Assembly: GCF_017676385.1 (NCBI RefSeq)
Contig: NZ_JAFFZN010000006.1
Coordinates: forward strand, 1-64,000
Direction: 5' to 3'
Length of the DNA stretch: 64,000 nt
Origin: Streptomyces spirodelae
GTDB taxonomy: Bacteria > Actinomycetota > Actinomycetes > Streptomycetales > Streptomycetaceae
Made by a program: the position numbers and the translations under genes
Shown: positions 37,430 through 46,516 of the stretch, piece after piece
Position numbering within the stretch: the stretch's first letter is position 1
Layout: every line of letters begins with the position of its first letter
Notes under the pieces: model-generated
Told to the model about the DNA's origin: nothing
Databases searched by the model: none
The model's input: the letters and a program-made list of their open reading frames with translations, nothing else

Positions 37430-37444
37430 TAAGCGACCGCTCAG
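37430..37444. promoter_or_regulatory. Palindromic site A2 before maoC
   Basis: TAAGCGACCGCTCAG differs from site A1 at one base (ATCGCT becomes ACCGCT). It lies 67 bases upstream of the maoC start. The pair defines a two-promoter regulon for TetR 1. Confidence 0.7.
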
Positions 37445-37551
37445 CACGTGCCACGTCAGCATGCCAGCAGCGCCGGTAGGGCGCCACCCCGCCCCCGGGG
37501 GCCCGGCCCCTGGAGGTCACCCCGGAACATGTGCGGGCCGTCCCCGGGAGG

Positions 37552-38133
37552 TCACCCCTGGGAGGGCAGCGGACTGCCGAACCCCAGCCGGGGGCCGGCG
37601 CCCTGCCGGTGCGGGTTGCGGCTCTCGCGGCGGCCGGTGCCGTCGGTGCGGATCTCCGTGCGCACACCCCGGTCCATCAGCAGGCCGCGGCGCTGCGGCG
37701 GTGTCTCGCACAGGTCGTCCGTCATGGCGATCATGCGCCGCAGCACCTCGGCCAGCCGGGGCGTGGGCGGCTGCGCCGGGTCGCACCGCATCAGCGACCT
37801 GCCGCCCCAGGTGCGGCGGTGCCACTCGTCGAGCGCGGTGGGCTGTCTGATGCCCTCGCGCTTCTCCCGCTTGCGGCGGGCCGCCACTTCGGACTCGTAG
37901 GCGAGCCAGACCGCGCGGGCCTCCTCCAGCTCCTCCAGGGCCGCGACGAGCAGCGCGGGGTCCGGTTCCCGGTCGTCGGGATGGAACCCGGCGTTTCTGC
38001 ACAGGTGTTGCCAGGTGGCGCGGTGGCCGTAGGGTGCGAAGCGTTCCAGGCACTTGCGCAGTGCCTGCCGCCGCTGGGACGGATCTCTGTCTGGGTCACG
38101 GACTTGTCGGGCGAGCGCTCTGAAACCGGCCAA
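37552..38133 (-). CDS. Unknown conserved-looking soluble protein
   Basis: I do not recognise this 193-residue protein. It is helical and charged (ALEELEEARAVWLAYESEVAARRKREKREGI) with two cysteines and an Arg/Gly/Pro-rich tail, and it lacks a signal peptide. Start is probably a TTG at 38133, with GGAGG 8 bases upstream; an ATG nearby is out of frame. It lies between maoC and the large SDR operon region, but nothing ties it to them. It could be a nucleic-acid-binding or structural protein; that is speculation. Confidence 0.6.
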   Translation of the reverse strand: MAGFRALARQVRDPDRDPSQRRQALRKCLERFAPYGHRATWQHLCRNAGFHPDDREPDPALLVAALEELEEARAVWLAYESEVAARRKREKREGIRQPTALDEWHRRTWGGRSLMRCDPAQPPTPRLAEVLRRMIAMTDDLCETPPQRRGLLMDRGVRTEIRTDGTGRRESRNPHRQGAGPRLGFGSPLPSQG

Positions 38134-38639
38134 TCATCCCACCTCCGGCGGAGAGGACCCGTGTCGTCGGGGATGTGACGTACGGCCCCGCAGTTCGGAT
38201 CCGTCTCCGGCGATGCTTTTTTCGCGCGGAGAGCGCGCACTTGCTTCGGCGTGGCGGATTACCCCGGATGTGGCCCTCTATTCCTGTAAGGGCCGGTTTC
38301 CCACCTCAGCGGGCGCAGTCGCTTCCGGAACTCTCCACCTGTCACGCATGGGCGGCGCCGCGCGCCGCACACAGCAGAAGAACGAGCCTCGCACCGCTGT
38401 CGTTCCCGGGCCGGCGGGGGGCCGGCGGGGGGAAGGCGCGTGACCGGCGTGCGATCGACGCGAGGACCGGCGTGGGATCGGCGCGGGACCGGCTCCCGGG
38501 ATCGACGGGCGCCCCTTCCGTAATCACATACCGACTGGTTAGTCTGCTCGGCGGATGCGGGTCCGGCCACCCCGTCGCGCCGTACGCATCCGAACGGGGC
38601 CGCAGGAGCACAAGTCCGAGGAAGTGGGAGGCGCAGCCG
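38134..38639. other. Gene-free interval before the SDR operon
   Basis: These 506 bases hold the promoter of the SDR-ligase operon, including palindromic site B1 at 38525-38546. A patch of imperfect repeats based on GACCGGCGTG/GATCGGCG lies at 38444-38515. A GGGAGG box ends at 38631. I see no open frame with Streptomyces-like codon use. Confidence 0.55.
38525..38546. promoter_or_regulatory. Palindromic site B1 upstream of the SDR operon
   Basis: CACATACCGACTGGTTAGTCTG has arms ACCGACT and AGTC-type with mismatches, and shares CACATACCGACT with site B2 at 46799-46820. It lies 94 bases before the SDR start. Confidence 0.65.
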
Positions 38640-39473
38640 ATGGAGTCCTTGCGCGACAGTGGCGTCGTCGTCACCGGAGCCGGCGGCGGCATAGGGGCGG
38701 CCCTCGCCCGCAGATTCGCCGCCGAGGGTGCGCGGGTCGTCGTCAACGACCTCGACCCCGGCCGGGCACGCGCCGTCGCCGAGGAGATCGGCGGGATCGC
38801 CGTACCCGGCGACGCGGCCACGATCGTCGCCCACGCGCAGGAGGCGCTCGGCGGCGCCGTCGACACCTTCTGCGCCAACGCCGGTATCGGCACCGAGGGC
38901 GGCCCCGAGGCCCCGGAAGCGCAGTGGAACGCGGCCTGGGACCTCAACGTGATGGCACATGTGCGGGCCGCGCGTGAACTGCTGCCCGGCTGGCTGGAGC
39001 GCGGGCGGGGCCGCTTCGTCTCCACCGTCTCGGCGGCCGGTCTGCTGACCATGGTCGGCTCGGCTCCGTACAGCGTCACCAAGCACGCAGCGCTCGCCTT
39101 CGCCGAGTGGCTCTCGGTCACCTACCGGCACCGCGGCGTGGACGTCCACGCCATCTGCCCGGAGGGCGTACGCACAGACATGCTGGAGGCCACCGGCACG
39201 GCGGGCGATGTGGTGCTGCGACCGGGCGCCATAGCGCCCGAGGCCGTCGCCGACGCACTGTTCGCCGCGCTGGCCGACGGGCGCTTCCTCGTCCTCCCGC
39301 ACGCCACCACCCAGGGCCACTACACCGCGCGGGCCACCAGCACCGACGACTGGCTCGGCGGCATGAACCACCTCCAGCAGAAGGTCGAACGCCGCACGGG
39401 CGCCGCCGCACCGGACACCACGTGCAACGCACCCGCCGCGCCCGCAGCAGCGCGAGAGGGGAAGCAGGCATGA
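38640..39473 (+). CDS. Short-chain dehydrogenase/reductase
   Basis: NAD(P)-dependent SDR of 277 residues. The Rossmann motif is TGAGGGIGAALARR, the structural NAGI motif is ANAGIGTEGG, and the catalytic Ser-Tyr-Lys is seen in STVSAAG and YSVTKHAAL. The C-terminal tail is low-complexity Ala-rich. It starts at 38640 with a GGGAGG box. The stop overlaps the acyl-CoA ligase start as ATGA, so both are co-translated. It would oxidise or reduce a hydroxyacyl or alcohol intermediate; the substrate is not determined. Confidence 0.9.
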   Translation: MESLRDSGVVVTGAGGGIGAALARRFAAEGARVVVNDLDPGRARAVAEEIGGIAVPGDAATIVAHAQEALGGAVDTFCANAGIGTEGGPEAPEAQWNAAWDLNVMAHVRAARELLPGWLERGRGRFVSTVSAAGLLTMVGSAPYSVTKHAALAFAEWLSVTYRHRGVDVHAICPEGVRTDMLEATGTAGDVVLRPGAIAPEAVADALFAALADGRFLVLPHATTQGHYTARATSTDDWLGGMNHLQQKVERRTGAAAPDTTCNAPAAPAAAREGKQA

Positions 39474-41191
39474 CACCGGTGGCCGCAGCGCGCTACGAGG
39501 ACAAACCCTGGCTCGCCCAGCTGACGGAGGCCCAGCGCGCCCCCGTCACGCCTCCCGAGACGGTGCTGCACGCCTTCCGCGCCGCCGCCCGCGAAGTGCC
39601 GGACCGCACCGCGCTCACCTACTTCGACGGCCGGCTCGGCTACGCCGAGACCGACGCGCTCTCCGACGCCGTCGCAGCGCACCTGGCCGAACGCGGGCTG
39701 CGCAAGGGCGACCGGCTCGCCCTCATGCTGCAGAACACCCCGCACCACGTCCTCGCACTGCTCGGCGCGTGGAAGGCGGGCGCCACCGTCGTGCCCGTCA
39801 ATCCGATGTACAAGGAACGCGAAGTGGCGCACGTCCTCGAGGACGCCGAGGTCGCCGCACTGGTGTGCTCCGACCGTGCCTGGGAGGAGCGGCTGCGCGC
39901 CACTGCGGCCGGCAGCACCGTGCACACCGTACTGACGGCGTGCGAGCTGGACCTGCAGACCCGCGACGACGCCCGCGTGCTCGGCTTCGAGCGGTGTGCG
40001 CCCGCCGACGACGCGCAGGACCTGCTCGCGGTCGCGCGCACCGGCGCGCCCGCGCCCACCGGGCGCGAGCCGGCCGGCGACGACATCGCCCTCATCAGCT
40101 ACACCTCCGGCACCAGCGGAGCGCCCAAGGGCGCCATGAACACCCACGCCAACCTCGCCCACAACGCCGAGCGGCAGCGTGTCGGTCACGCCATCCCGGA
40201 AGGCTCCTGCGTCTTCGCGCTGGCACCGCTCTTCCACATCACCGGCATGGTCGTACAGCTGTGCGGCTGCATCGTGAACAGGGGCACTCTCGCGCTGGCC
40301 TACCGCTTCGAGCCCGGCGTCGTCCTCGACGCCTTCCTCGAGCACCGTCCCGCCTACACGGTCGGTCCCTCCACCGCGTTCATGGCGCTGGCCGCGCACC
40401 CGGGCGTGACCCGCGAGCACTTCGCCTCCTTCCACCACATCTCCTCCGGCGGCGCACCGCTGCCGCCCGCGCTGGTGGAGAAGTTCCGCGCCGCCTTCGG
40501 CCCCTACATCGGCAACGGCTACGGGCTCACCGAGTGCTCGGCCCCGTGTGCCTCGGTACCGCCTGGAAGGCAGGCGCCGGTCGACCCGGAATCCGGCACC
40601 CTCGCGGTGGGGGTACCCGGCCCGGACACGGTCGTCCGCATCCTGGACGAGGCGGGCGAGCCGGTGCCCTTCGGACAGCAGGGGGAGATCGCCGTACGCG
40701 GCCCGCAGGTCGTCCCCGGCTACTGGCGGCGGCCCGCCGAGACGGCCGCCGGGATGCCCGACGGCGAGCTGCGCACCGGCGACATCGGGTTCATGGACGA
40801 GGACGGCTGGCTGTATGTCGTCGACCGCAAGAAGGACATGATCAACGCCTCCGGCTTCAAGGTCTGGCCGCGGGAGGTGGAGGACGTTCTCTACGCGCAC
40901 CCGGCCGTCCGCGAGGCAGCCGTGGTCGGTGTCCCGCACGAGTACCGGGGCGAGACCGTCAAGGCGTACGTCAGCCTGCGCGACGGGGCCGACGCCGCGC
41001 CCGAGGAACTGAGCGCGTACTGCAAGGAGCGGCTGGCCGTCTACAAATACCCGCGTGAGGTGGAGATCCTGCGGGAGCTGCCCAAGACAACCAGTGGCAA
41101 GATCCTGCGGCGGGAGCTGCGTTCCCGGCAGCCGGGCGGCTCCCGGCACACGAGCGAGGACCGGGAAGAGCCGAGCGACCCCGGTCGGTGA
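39470..41191 (+). CDS. AMP-forming acyl-CoA ligase
   Basis: Adenylate-forming fatty acyl-CoA synthetase, 573 residues. Motif A5 region is SYTSGTSGAPKGAMNTH, the A3 P-loop is present, NGYGLTECSAP is the A5 motif, and the hinge lysine follows GDIGFMDEDGWLYVVDRKKDM. The C-terminal catalytic Lys is in TTSGKILRRE. A hydrophilic tail of about 20 residues follows. Its start overlaps the SDR stop. It activates a carboxylic acid as its CoA thioester, and is the entry step for the acyl-CoA pathway of this island. Confidence 0.93.
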   Translation: MTPVAAARYEDKPWLAQLTEAQRAPVTPPETVLHAFRAAAREVPDRTALTYFDGRLGYAETDALSDAVAAHLAERGLRKGDRLALMLQNTPHHVLALLGAWKAGATVVPVNPMYKEREVAHVLEDAEVAALVCSDRAWEERLRATAAGSTVHTVLTACELDLQTRDDARVLGFERCAPADDAQDLLAVARTGAPAPTGREPAGDDIALISYTSGTSGAPKGAMNTHANLAHNAERQRVGHAIPEGSCVFALAPLFHITGMVVQLCGCIVNRGTLALAYRFEPGVVLDAFLEHRPAYTVGPSTAFMALAAHPGVTREHFASFHHISSGGAPLPPALVEKFRAAFGPYIGNGYGLTECSAPCASVPPGRQAPVDPESGTLAVGVPGPDTVVRILDEAGEPVPFGQQGEIAVRGPQVVPGYWRRPAETAAGMPDGELRTGDIGFMDEDGWLYVVDRKKDMINASGFKVWPREVEDVLYAHPAVREAAVVGVPHEYRGETVKAYVSLRDGADAAPEELSAYCKERLAVYKYPREVEILRELPKTTSGKILRRELRSRQPGGSRHTSEDREEPSDPGR

Positions 41192-41194
41192 ACG

Positions 41195-41869
41195 ATGAGC
41201 GAGAGGCAGGTGGCGGCCATGGCGACCAGGGCCGGTACGGGACGTCAGGCGCGCGGGGGCGAGACGGGAGCGGCGGGCCCCGACTCCCGGGGCGGCACCC
41301 CGGCCCCCGTACCGCAGCGGCTGATGGCGGCCGCCACCCGCCTCTTCGCCGAGCAGGGCTACGACCGCACCTCCGTACAGGAGATCGTGGAGGCCGCGGG
41401 CGTCACCAAGGGCGCCCTCTACCACTACTTCGGCTCCAAGGACGACCTGCTGCACGAGATCTACGGCCGCCTGCTGCGGCTCCAGCAGGAGCGCCTCGAC
41501 CTGCTCGCCGAGCGCGAGGCCCCGGTCGAGGAGCGGCTGCGGCAGGTGGCGGCCGACGTCGTCGTCACCACCATCGAGAACCTCGACGACGCCATGATCT
41601 TCTTCCGCTCCATGCATCAGCTCTCGCCCGAGAAGCAGAAGCAGGTGCGGGCGGAGCGGCGCCGCTACCACGAGCGGTTCCGTGCCCTGATCGAAGAGGG
41701 CCGGCGTGCCGGGGTGTTCAGCGACGCCACTCCCGCGGATCTGGTCGTGGACTACCACTTCGGCTCCGTGCACCACCTCAGCAGTTGGTACAGCGCCGAC
41801 GGTCCGCTCACCCCGCAAGAGGTCGCCGACCACCTGGCCGATCTGCTGCTGCGGGCACTCAGGCCGTGA
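41195..41869 (+). CDS. TetR-family regulator 2
   Basis: Repressor of 224 residues, encoded in the SDR-ligase operon. The HTH is at about residues 48-92 (ATRLFAEQGYDRTSVQEIVEAAGVTKGALYHYFGSKDDLL), followed by a helical acyl-CoA-type ligand domain. The ATG at 41195 lies 3 bases after the ligase stop; an ATG at 41219 has a better GAGAGGCAGG box and may be the real start. Because site B occurs at the head of this operon and again before the distal kinase/dehydrogenase pair, this protein is the best candidate to bind it. Confidence 0.9.
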   Translation: MSERQVAAMATRAGTGRQARGGETGAAGPDSRGGTPAPVPQRLMAAATRLFAEQGYDRTSVQEIVEAAGVTKGALYHYFGSKDDLLHEIYGRLLRLQQERLDLLAEREAPVEERLRQVAADVVVTTIENLDDAMIFFRSMHQLSPEKQKQVRAERRRYHERFRALIEEGRRAGVFSDATPADLVVDYHFGSVHHLSSWYSADGPLTPQEVADHLADLLLRALRP

Positions 41870-41933
41870 GGCCGCCGCATTCGATCCCGCCGCAACGGCG
41901 ACCAACCACAACGTTCGGCAGAGAGGAAACCCC

Positions 41934-42902
41934 ATGCAGGGCTGGCGCGTGCACAGCAATGGCGAACCCCGCGATGTGATGCGGCTGGAGGAGATACCGG
42001 AGCCCGAGCCGGGCCCCGGCCAGTTGCTGGTGCGAGTGCGGGCCGGCAACGTCAACTACCCCGACGCCCTGCTGTGCCGGGGCGAGTACCAGGTACGTCC
42101 CCCGCTGCCGTTCACTCCCGGTGTGGAGCTGTGCGGCGAGATCGTCGAGGGGCCCAGGGCGGGGGAGCGGGTACTGGGCCAGCCGGTGCTGCCCTGCGGA
42201 GCCTTCGGTGAACTGGCCGTCATCAGCGAGGAGAGCGCCCGGCCCGCGCCCGAGGCGCTGGACGACGCCGAGGCCGCCGCGCTGCACATCGGCTACCAGA
42301 CCGGCTGGTTCGGCCTCCACCGGCGCGCCGGCCTCCAGAAGGGCGAGACCCTGCTGGTGCACGCCGCGGCAGGCGGCGTCGGCAGCGCCGCCGTCCAGCT
42401 CGGCAAGGCAGCGGGCGCCCGGGTGCTGGGCGTGGTGGGCGGCGCTGCGAAGGCCGAGGCGGCCCGCGAGATGGGCTGTGACGTCGTCATCGACCGGCGC
42501 GCCGACGACGTCGTCGCCGCCGTCAAGGAGGCCACCGGCGGCAAGGGCGCCGACGTGGTGTACGACCCGGTGGGCGGCGACGCCTACAAGGCGTCAGCCA
42601 AGTGTGTGGCCTTCGAGGGGCGCATCGTGGTCGTCGGCTTCGCCAGCGGCGCCGTACCCACCCCCGGCCTCAACCACGCCCTGGTGAAGAACTACTCGAT
42701 CCTCGGTCTGCACTGGGGCCTGTACGCACAACGGGACCCCTCGGCGGTCGACCGCTGCCACGAGGAGCTCACCCGCCTCGCGGCGGAGGGCACCGTCAAG
42801 CCCCTGGTGAGCGAACGCGTAGCACTGGACGCCGCCGCCGACGCCGTCCAGCGCGTCTTCGACGGAGTGACCACGGGGCGCGTGGTGGTGACGCTCTCCT
42901 GA
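41934..42902 (+). CDS. NADPH:quinone oxidoreductase-type MDR enzyme
   Basis: Zinc-free medium-chain oxidoreductase of 322 residues. The GroES-like N-terminal fold begins MQGWRVHSNGEP and lacks the zinc cysteines. The NADPH motif is AAAGGVGSAAVQLGKAAGARVLG. It probably reduces quinones or enoyl/ketone intermediates. The ATG at 41934 follows GAGAGGAAAC. It is last in the SDR-ligase-TetR operon. Confidence 0.9.
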   Translation: MQGWRVHSNGEPRDVMRLEEIPEPEPGPGQLLVRVRAGNVNYPDALLCRGEYQVRPPLPFTPGVELCGEIVEGPRAGERVLGQPVLPCGAFGELAVISEESARPAPEALDDAEAAALHIGYQTGWFGLHRRAGLQKGETLLVHAAAGGVGSAAVQLGKAAGARVLGVVGGAAKAEAAREMGCDVVIDRRADDVVAAVKEATGGKGADVVYDPVGGDAYKASAKCVAFEGRIVVVGFASGAVPTPGLNHALVKNYSILGLHWGLYAQRDPSAVDRCHEELTRLAAEGTVKPLVSERVALDAAADAVQRVFDGVTTGRVVVTLS

Positions 42903-42906
42903 CGCG

Positions 42907-44562
42907 TCAGCCGACCGCCCGCGCTGCGGCGCGGCCCGCTGTGCGGCCCGAGAAGAGGCAGCCGCCCAGGAAGGTGCCCTCCAGGGAGCGGTAGCCGTGC
43001 ACCCCGCCGCCGCCGAAGCCGGCGGCCTCACCTGCCGCGTAGACGCCGGGCAGGGGGTCGCCGCCCTCGGTGAGCACCCGCGAGGACAGATCCGTCTCCA
43101 GGCCGCCCAGCGTCTTACGGGTGAGGATGTTGAGGCGGACGGCGATCAGTGGCCCGGCGGCGGGGTCGAGGAGGCGGTGCGGGGGTGCGACGCGGATGAG
43201 GCGGTCGCCGAGATAGCGGCGCGCGCCGTGGATCGCGGTGATCTGGAGGTCCTTGGAGAAGGGGTTGCGGATCTCGCGGTCGCGCGCGGCGATCTCGCGG
43301 TGCAGCGCGTCGGCGTCGATCAGCTTGTCGCCGGTCAGTTCGTTCATCCGGCGGGCCAGTGCGGCGGCATCGCGTTCGATCACGAAGTCGGCGCCGTGGT
43401 CCATGAACGCCTGCACGGGTCCTGGCGCGCCCTGGCGGGCCCGGCCGAGGACGTCGCGTACGGACCGTCCGGTCAGGTCGGGGTTCTGTTCGGAGCCGGA
43501 GAGGGTGAACTCCTTCTCGATGATCTTCCGGCTCAGTACGAACCAGGTGTGGCCGTAGCCGGTCCGCATGATGTGGTCGAGGGTGCCCAGGGTGTCGAAG
43601 CCGGGGAAGAGCGGTACCGGCAGCCGCTTGCCGGTGGCGTCCAGCCACAGCGAGGAGGGGCCGGGCAGGATGCGGATGCCGTGCCGGGCCCAGATGGGGT
43701 TCCAGTTCTCGATGCCCTCGGTGTAGTGCCACATCCGGTCTCGGTTGATGAGCCGTCCGCCCGCCTGTTCGGTGATGCCGAGCATCAGCCCGTCCACGTG
43801 CGCGGGGACGCCCGAGAGCAGCTTCCCGGGTGGAGTGCCCAGCCGCTCGGGCCAGTTGGCGCGTACCAGGTCGTGGTTGCCGCCGATGCCGCCGGAGGTG
43901 ACGATCACGGCCTGGGCGCGCAGCTGGAAGCTGCCGGTCACCTCGCGGCTGCTCGCCGTGCCGCGCCGCGCGTCGCTGGGCACCAGTACCTCGCCGGTCA
44001 CGGTGTCGACCGCTCCGGCCGTACGGGACAGCCCGGTGACGCGGTGCCGGAAGCGCAGCTCGACCAGGCCCTTCGCCACGCCCGCTCGCACCCTGCGCTC
44101 GAACGGCTCGACGAGTCCAGGACCGGTGCCCCAGGTGATGTGGAAACGGGGCACCGAGTTGCCGTGGCCGCCCGCGTCGTAGCCGCCCCGCTCGGCCCAG
44201 CCGACCACGGGGAAGAGCTTCAGCCCCTGGGAGCGCAGCCAGGCACGCTTCTCGCCGGCGGCGAAGTCCACGTATGCCTCGGCCCAGCGGCGCGGCCAGT
44301 GGTCCTCCGGGCGGTCGAAGCCGGCCGTGCCGAGCCAGTCCTGCCAGGCCAGCTCGCGGCTGTCCTTGATGCGCAGCCGGCGCTGTTCGGGGGAGTCGAC
44401 GAAGAAGAGGCCGCCGAAGGACCAGTGGGCCTGGCCGCCGAGCGACTGTTCGGGCTCCTGGTCGAGGAGGATGACGCGCCGTCCGGCGTCGGCGAGTTCG
44501 GCCGCCGCGGCCAGACCCGCCAGCCCGGCTCCGACCACGATCACATCGGCGTCGTACGCCAT
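42907..44562 (-). CDS. FAD-binding dehydrogenase (3-ketosteroid dehydrogenase-like)
   Basis: Flavoprotein of 551 residues in the fumarate reductase/3-ketosteroid dehydrogenase superfamily. The ADP-binding motif is VVGAGLAGLAAAAELADAG, and the C-terminal cofactor motif is GVYAAGEAAGFGGGGVHGYRSLEGTFLGGCLFSGRTAG. It lacks clear KstD active-site residues, so its substrate is open: alkyl-acid, steroid-like or other unsaturated ketone. Start at ATG 44562 follows a GGTGGGAGC box. It is transcribed alone and ends 5 bases from the quinone reductase stop. Confidence 0.85.
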   Translation of the reverse strand: MAYDADVIVVGAGLAGLAAAAELADAGRRVILLDQEPEQSLGGQAHWSFGGLFFVDSPEQRRLRIKDSRELAWQDWLGTAGFDRPEDHWPRRWAEAYVDFAAGEKRAWLRSQGLKLFPVVGWAERGGYDAGGHGNSVPRFHITWGTGPGLVEPFERRVRAGVAKGLVELRFRHRVTGLSRTAGAVDTVTGEVLVPSDARRGTASSREVTGSFQLRAQAVIVTSGGIGGNHDLVRANWPERLGTPPGKLLSGVPAHVDGLMLGITEQAGGRLINRDRMWHYTEGIENWNPIWARHGIRILPGPSSLWLDATGKRLPVPLFPGFDTLGTLDHIMRTGYGHTWFVLSRKIIEKEFTLSGSEQNPDLTGRSVRDVLGRARQGAPGPVQAFMDHGADFVIERDAAALARRMNELTGDKLIDADALHREIAARDREIRNPFSKDLQITAIHGARRYLGDRLIRVAPPHRLLDPAAGPLIAVRLNILTRKTLGGLETDLSSRVLTEGGDPLPGVYAAGEAAGFGGGGVHGYRSLEGTFLGGCLFSGRTAGRAAARAVG

Positions 44563-44676
44563 GCTCCCACCTCTCCTACGGCTGCACCGGCTGGTGACCG
44601 GAGAGTAACCTTCCCGCCGTCCGACGGGCACCCCTCCGGAGCGGTTCGCGCCCCCTCGCGCTGCTTGGATGGGGAC

Positions 44677-45213
44677 ATGACGGAGCGACAGCGGATGCAG
44701 GGGCGGGCGGCGGACGAACTGCTGGACATCGTGGACGAGCAGGACCGGGTCGTCGGGCAGCGGCCGCGCGGCGAGGTCTACGCGCGGCGGCTTCGGCACC
44801 GCAGCACCTCCATCCGGGTGCGGGACGCGACGGGCCGGATCTTCGTACACCGCCGCACCCCGACCAAGCTGATCTTCCCGGGGATGTACGACGTGGTGGT
44901 GGGCGGCGTCGTGGGCGCGGGCGAGGACTACGACACGGCGGCGCTGCGGGAGGCCGAGGAGGAGCTGGGTGTCAGCGGGCTGCCGCAGCCCGAGCGGCGG
45001 CTGAAGTTCCTCTTCGAGACGCCGGAGTTCTCCTGGTTCCTCCAGGTGTACGAGGTGGTGTGCACGCTGCCTGTCCGGCCGCAGCCCGAGGAGGTCGAGT
45101 GGTGGGACTTCCTGCCCGAGGAGGAGCTGGAGCGGCGGCTGACCGGCTGGCAGGCCCAGGAGGAAGTCGTCCCGGACGGGCTGGAGTGCCACCGCCGGCT
45201 GACGGCGCGCTGA
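44677..45213 (+). CDS. Nudix hydrolase
   Basis: Nudix pyrophosphohydrolase of 178 residues. The Nudix box GGVVGAGEDYDTAALREAEEELGV holds the GX5EX7REUXEEXGU pattern. The N-terminal DEQDRVVGQRPRGEVYARRLRH block matches the YfcD/Idi-like branch, which acts on nucleotide or isoprenoid diphosphates. The ATG at 44677 was selected as the first in-frame start before the domain. It may be first in a short operon with the DUF202 genes. Confidence 0.88.
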   Translation: MTERQRMQGRAADELLDIVDEQDRVVGQRPRGEVYARRLRHRSTSIRVRDATGRIFVHRRTPTKLIFPGMYDVVVGGVVGAGEDYDTAALREAEEELGVSGLPQPERRLKFLFETPEFSWFLQVYEVVCTLPVRPQPEEVEWWDFLPEEELERRLTGWQAQEEVVPDGLECHRRLTAR

Positions 45214-45278
45214 TCCGCTCCCGGCGCTGCTGCGCCCCTGGAGGGGAAGAGCCGCAGGTCACCGCGTACGGTTGGAGC

Positions 45279-45677
45279 ATGCTTGACCGGATCCGGGTGA
45301 CTGCCCGGCTGTGGCTCGCCCCCCAGCGGCTCAGGGAGGAGGGCGCCACGCCCGACTACCGCTTCTCGCTCGCCAACGAGCGCACCTTCCTCGCCTGGAT
45401 ACGCACGGCCCTGGCCCTGATCGCGGGCGGGATCGCCGTCGACCAGTTCCTGACGGACCTGCGCTGGGAGGTGCGGACGGGCGTCGCGATCGTGCTGCTG
45501 GCCGGTGCGGCGCTGTGCGCCTTCCGTGCCGTGAACCACTGGGTGCGGTGCGAGCGGGCCATGCGGCGCGGCGAGGACCTGCCGGCTTCGCGCTTCCCGG
45601 TGCTGCTGGCGAGCGGCACGGCGTTCGCGGCGCTGCTGATCATCGCCGTCGTGGTGCTCGGTCTGGCGGGCCGGTGA
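45279..45677 (+). CDS. DUF202 membrane protein (YidH-like)
   Basis: Small inner membrane protein of 132 residues with three hydrophobic segments and the DUF202 signature RFSLANERTFLAWIRTALALIAGGIAVDQF. Function of the family is unknown. The stop (GTGA) overlaps the start of a second DUF202 gene, so they probably form a heteromeric pair. It follows the Nudix gene by 65 bases. Confidence 0.88.
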   Translation: MLDRIRVTARLWLAPQRLREEGATPDYRFSLANERTFLAWIRTALALIAGGIAVDQFLTDLRWEVRTGVAIVLLAGAALCAFRAVNHWVRCERAMRRGEDLPASRFPVLLASGTAFAALLIIAVVVLGLAGR

Positions 45678-45985
45678 CCGGGGAGCCGCCGCGTGATCCG
45701 GGCGCACAGCCGGAGCGCACCTGGCTGGCCTGGCGGCGTACGACCCTGACCTGTGCGGTCTCGGTGGCGCTGACGGCGCGGGTGGCGGTCGAACGGCCGT
45801 CCGGTCTCGCCGCGGGCGCCGCCTGCCTCGGTGCGCTGGCCTGGATCGGCCTGCTGGTGACCGCGCACCGGCGAATCCGCCGGCTCTCGCGGCCCAGGCC
45901 GGAGACGATGGGTGCGGCCGAGACCGTCGGAACGCTGGCCTGTGTGCTGGTGCTGATCGGCGTGGGAGGGATGATGGTGCTGTGA
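45674..45985 (+). CDS. Second DUF202 membrane protein
   Basis: A 103-residue membrane protein with the DUF202 motif ERTWLAWRRTTLTCAVSVALTARVAVE and three hydrophobic segments. It starts at a GTG that overlaps the previous stop. Its own stop overlaps gluconokinase in the same way, so translation is coupled across three genes. Confidence 0.85.
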   Translation: MTGEPPRDPGAQPERTWLAWRRTTLTCAVSVALTARVAVERPSGLAAGAACLGALAWIGLLVTAHRRIRRLSRPRPETMGAAETVGTLACVLVLIGVGGMMVL

Positions 45986-46509
45986 ACGGCGCCGAGAGGG
46001 AGCAGGGGCCGCTCGTCGTGGTGATGGGGGTCTCCGGCTCGGGCAAGAGCACCGTCGGCGAGTGGCTGGCGCAGGTGCTGGACCTGCCGTTCGCCGACGC
46101 TGACGACTTCCACCCCGAGCACAACATCCGGAAGATGTCGGCCGGTGTCCCGCTGGACGACGCGGACCGGGAGCCTTGGCTGGACGCGATGGCCGACTGG
46201 CTGGCCGACCGTACCGCCGGTGGCGCCGTACTGGTCTGCTCGGCGCTCAAGCGCCGGTACCGCGAGCGGCTGCGCCGCGCTTCACCGCGGCTGTTCTTCG
46301 TCCACCTGGACGGCTCCTACGAGCTGATAGCCGCCCGGCTGGCCAGGCGCCGGGGCCACTTCATGCCGCCGAGCCTGCTGCGTTCGCAGTTCGAGGCCCT
46401 GGAGCCGCTGGGCCGGGACGAGCGGGGGGCCACGGTGTCCGTCGCCGGTACGCCGGACGAGACCCGCGCCGCGGTGCGTGGTGCGCTGGCGGACGCGGGG
46501 GAGCGCTGA
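45982..46509 (+). CDS. gntK: Gluconokinase
   Basis: Kinase that phosphorylates gluconate to 6-phosphogluconate for the pentose phosphate pathway, 175 residues. The P-loop is VVVMGVSGSGKSTVG, and the family motif DADDFHPEHNIRKMSAGVPLDDADREPWL is complete. A GTG start overlaps the DUF202 stop. No gluconate permease or GntR regulator adjoins it. Confidence 0.95.
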   Translation: MNGAEREQGPLVVVMGVSGSGKSTVGEWLAQVLDLPFADADDFHPEHNIRKMSAGVPLDDADREPWLDAMADWLADRTAGGAVLVCSALKRRYRERLRRASPRLFFVHLDGSYELIAARLARRRGHFMPPSLLRSQFEALEPLGRDERGATVSVAGTPDETRAAVRGALADAGER

Positions 46510-46516
46510 GCGGACG

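Noticed and set aside
38444..38515. Repeat patch as a candidate small RNA or array
   Set aside because: Imperfect GATCGG/GACCGG repeats without a consistent unit; promoter-side low complexity.
39320..42055. Very long minus-strand open frame through the SDR, ligase and TetR genes
   Set aside because: No domains and biased composition; the plus strand carries all recognised motifs.
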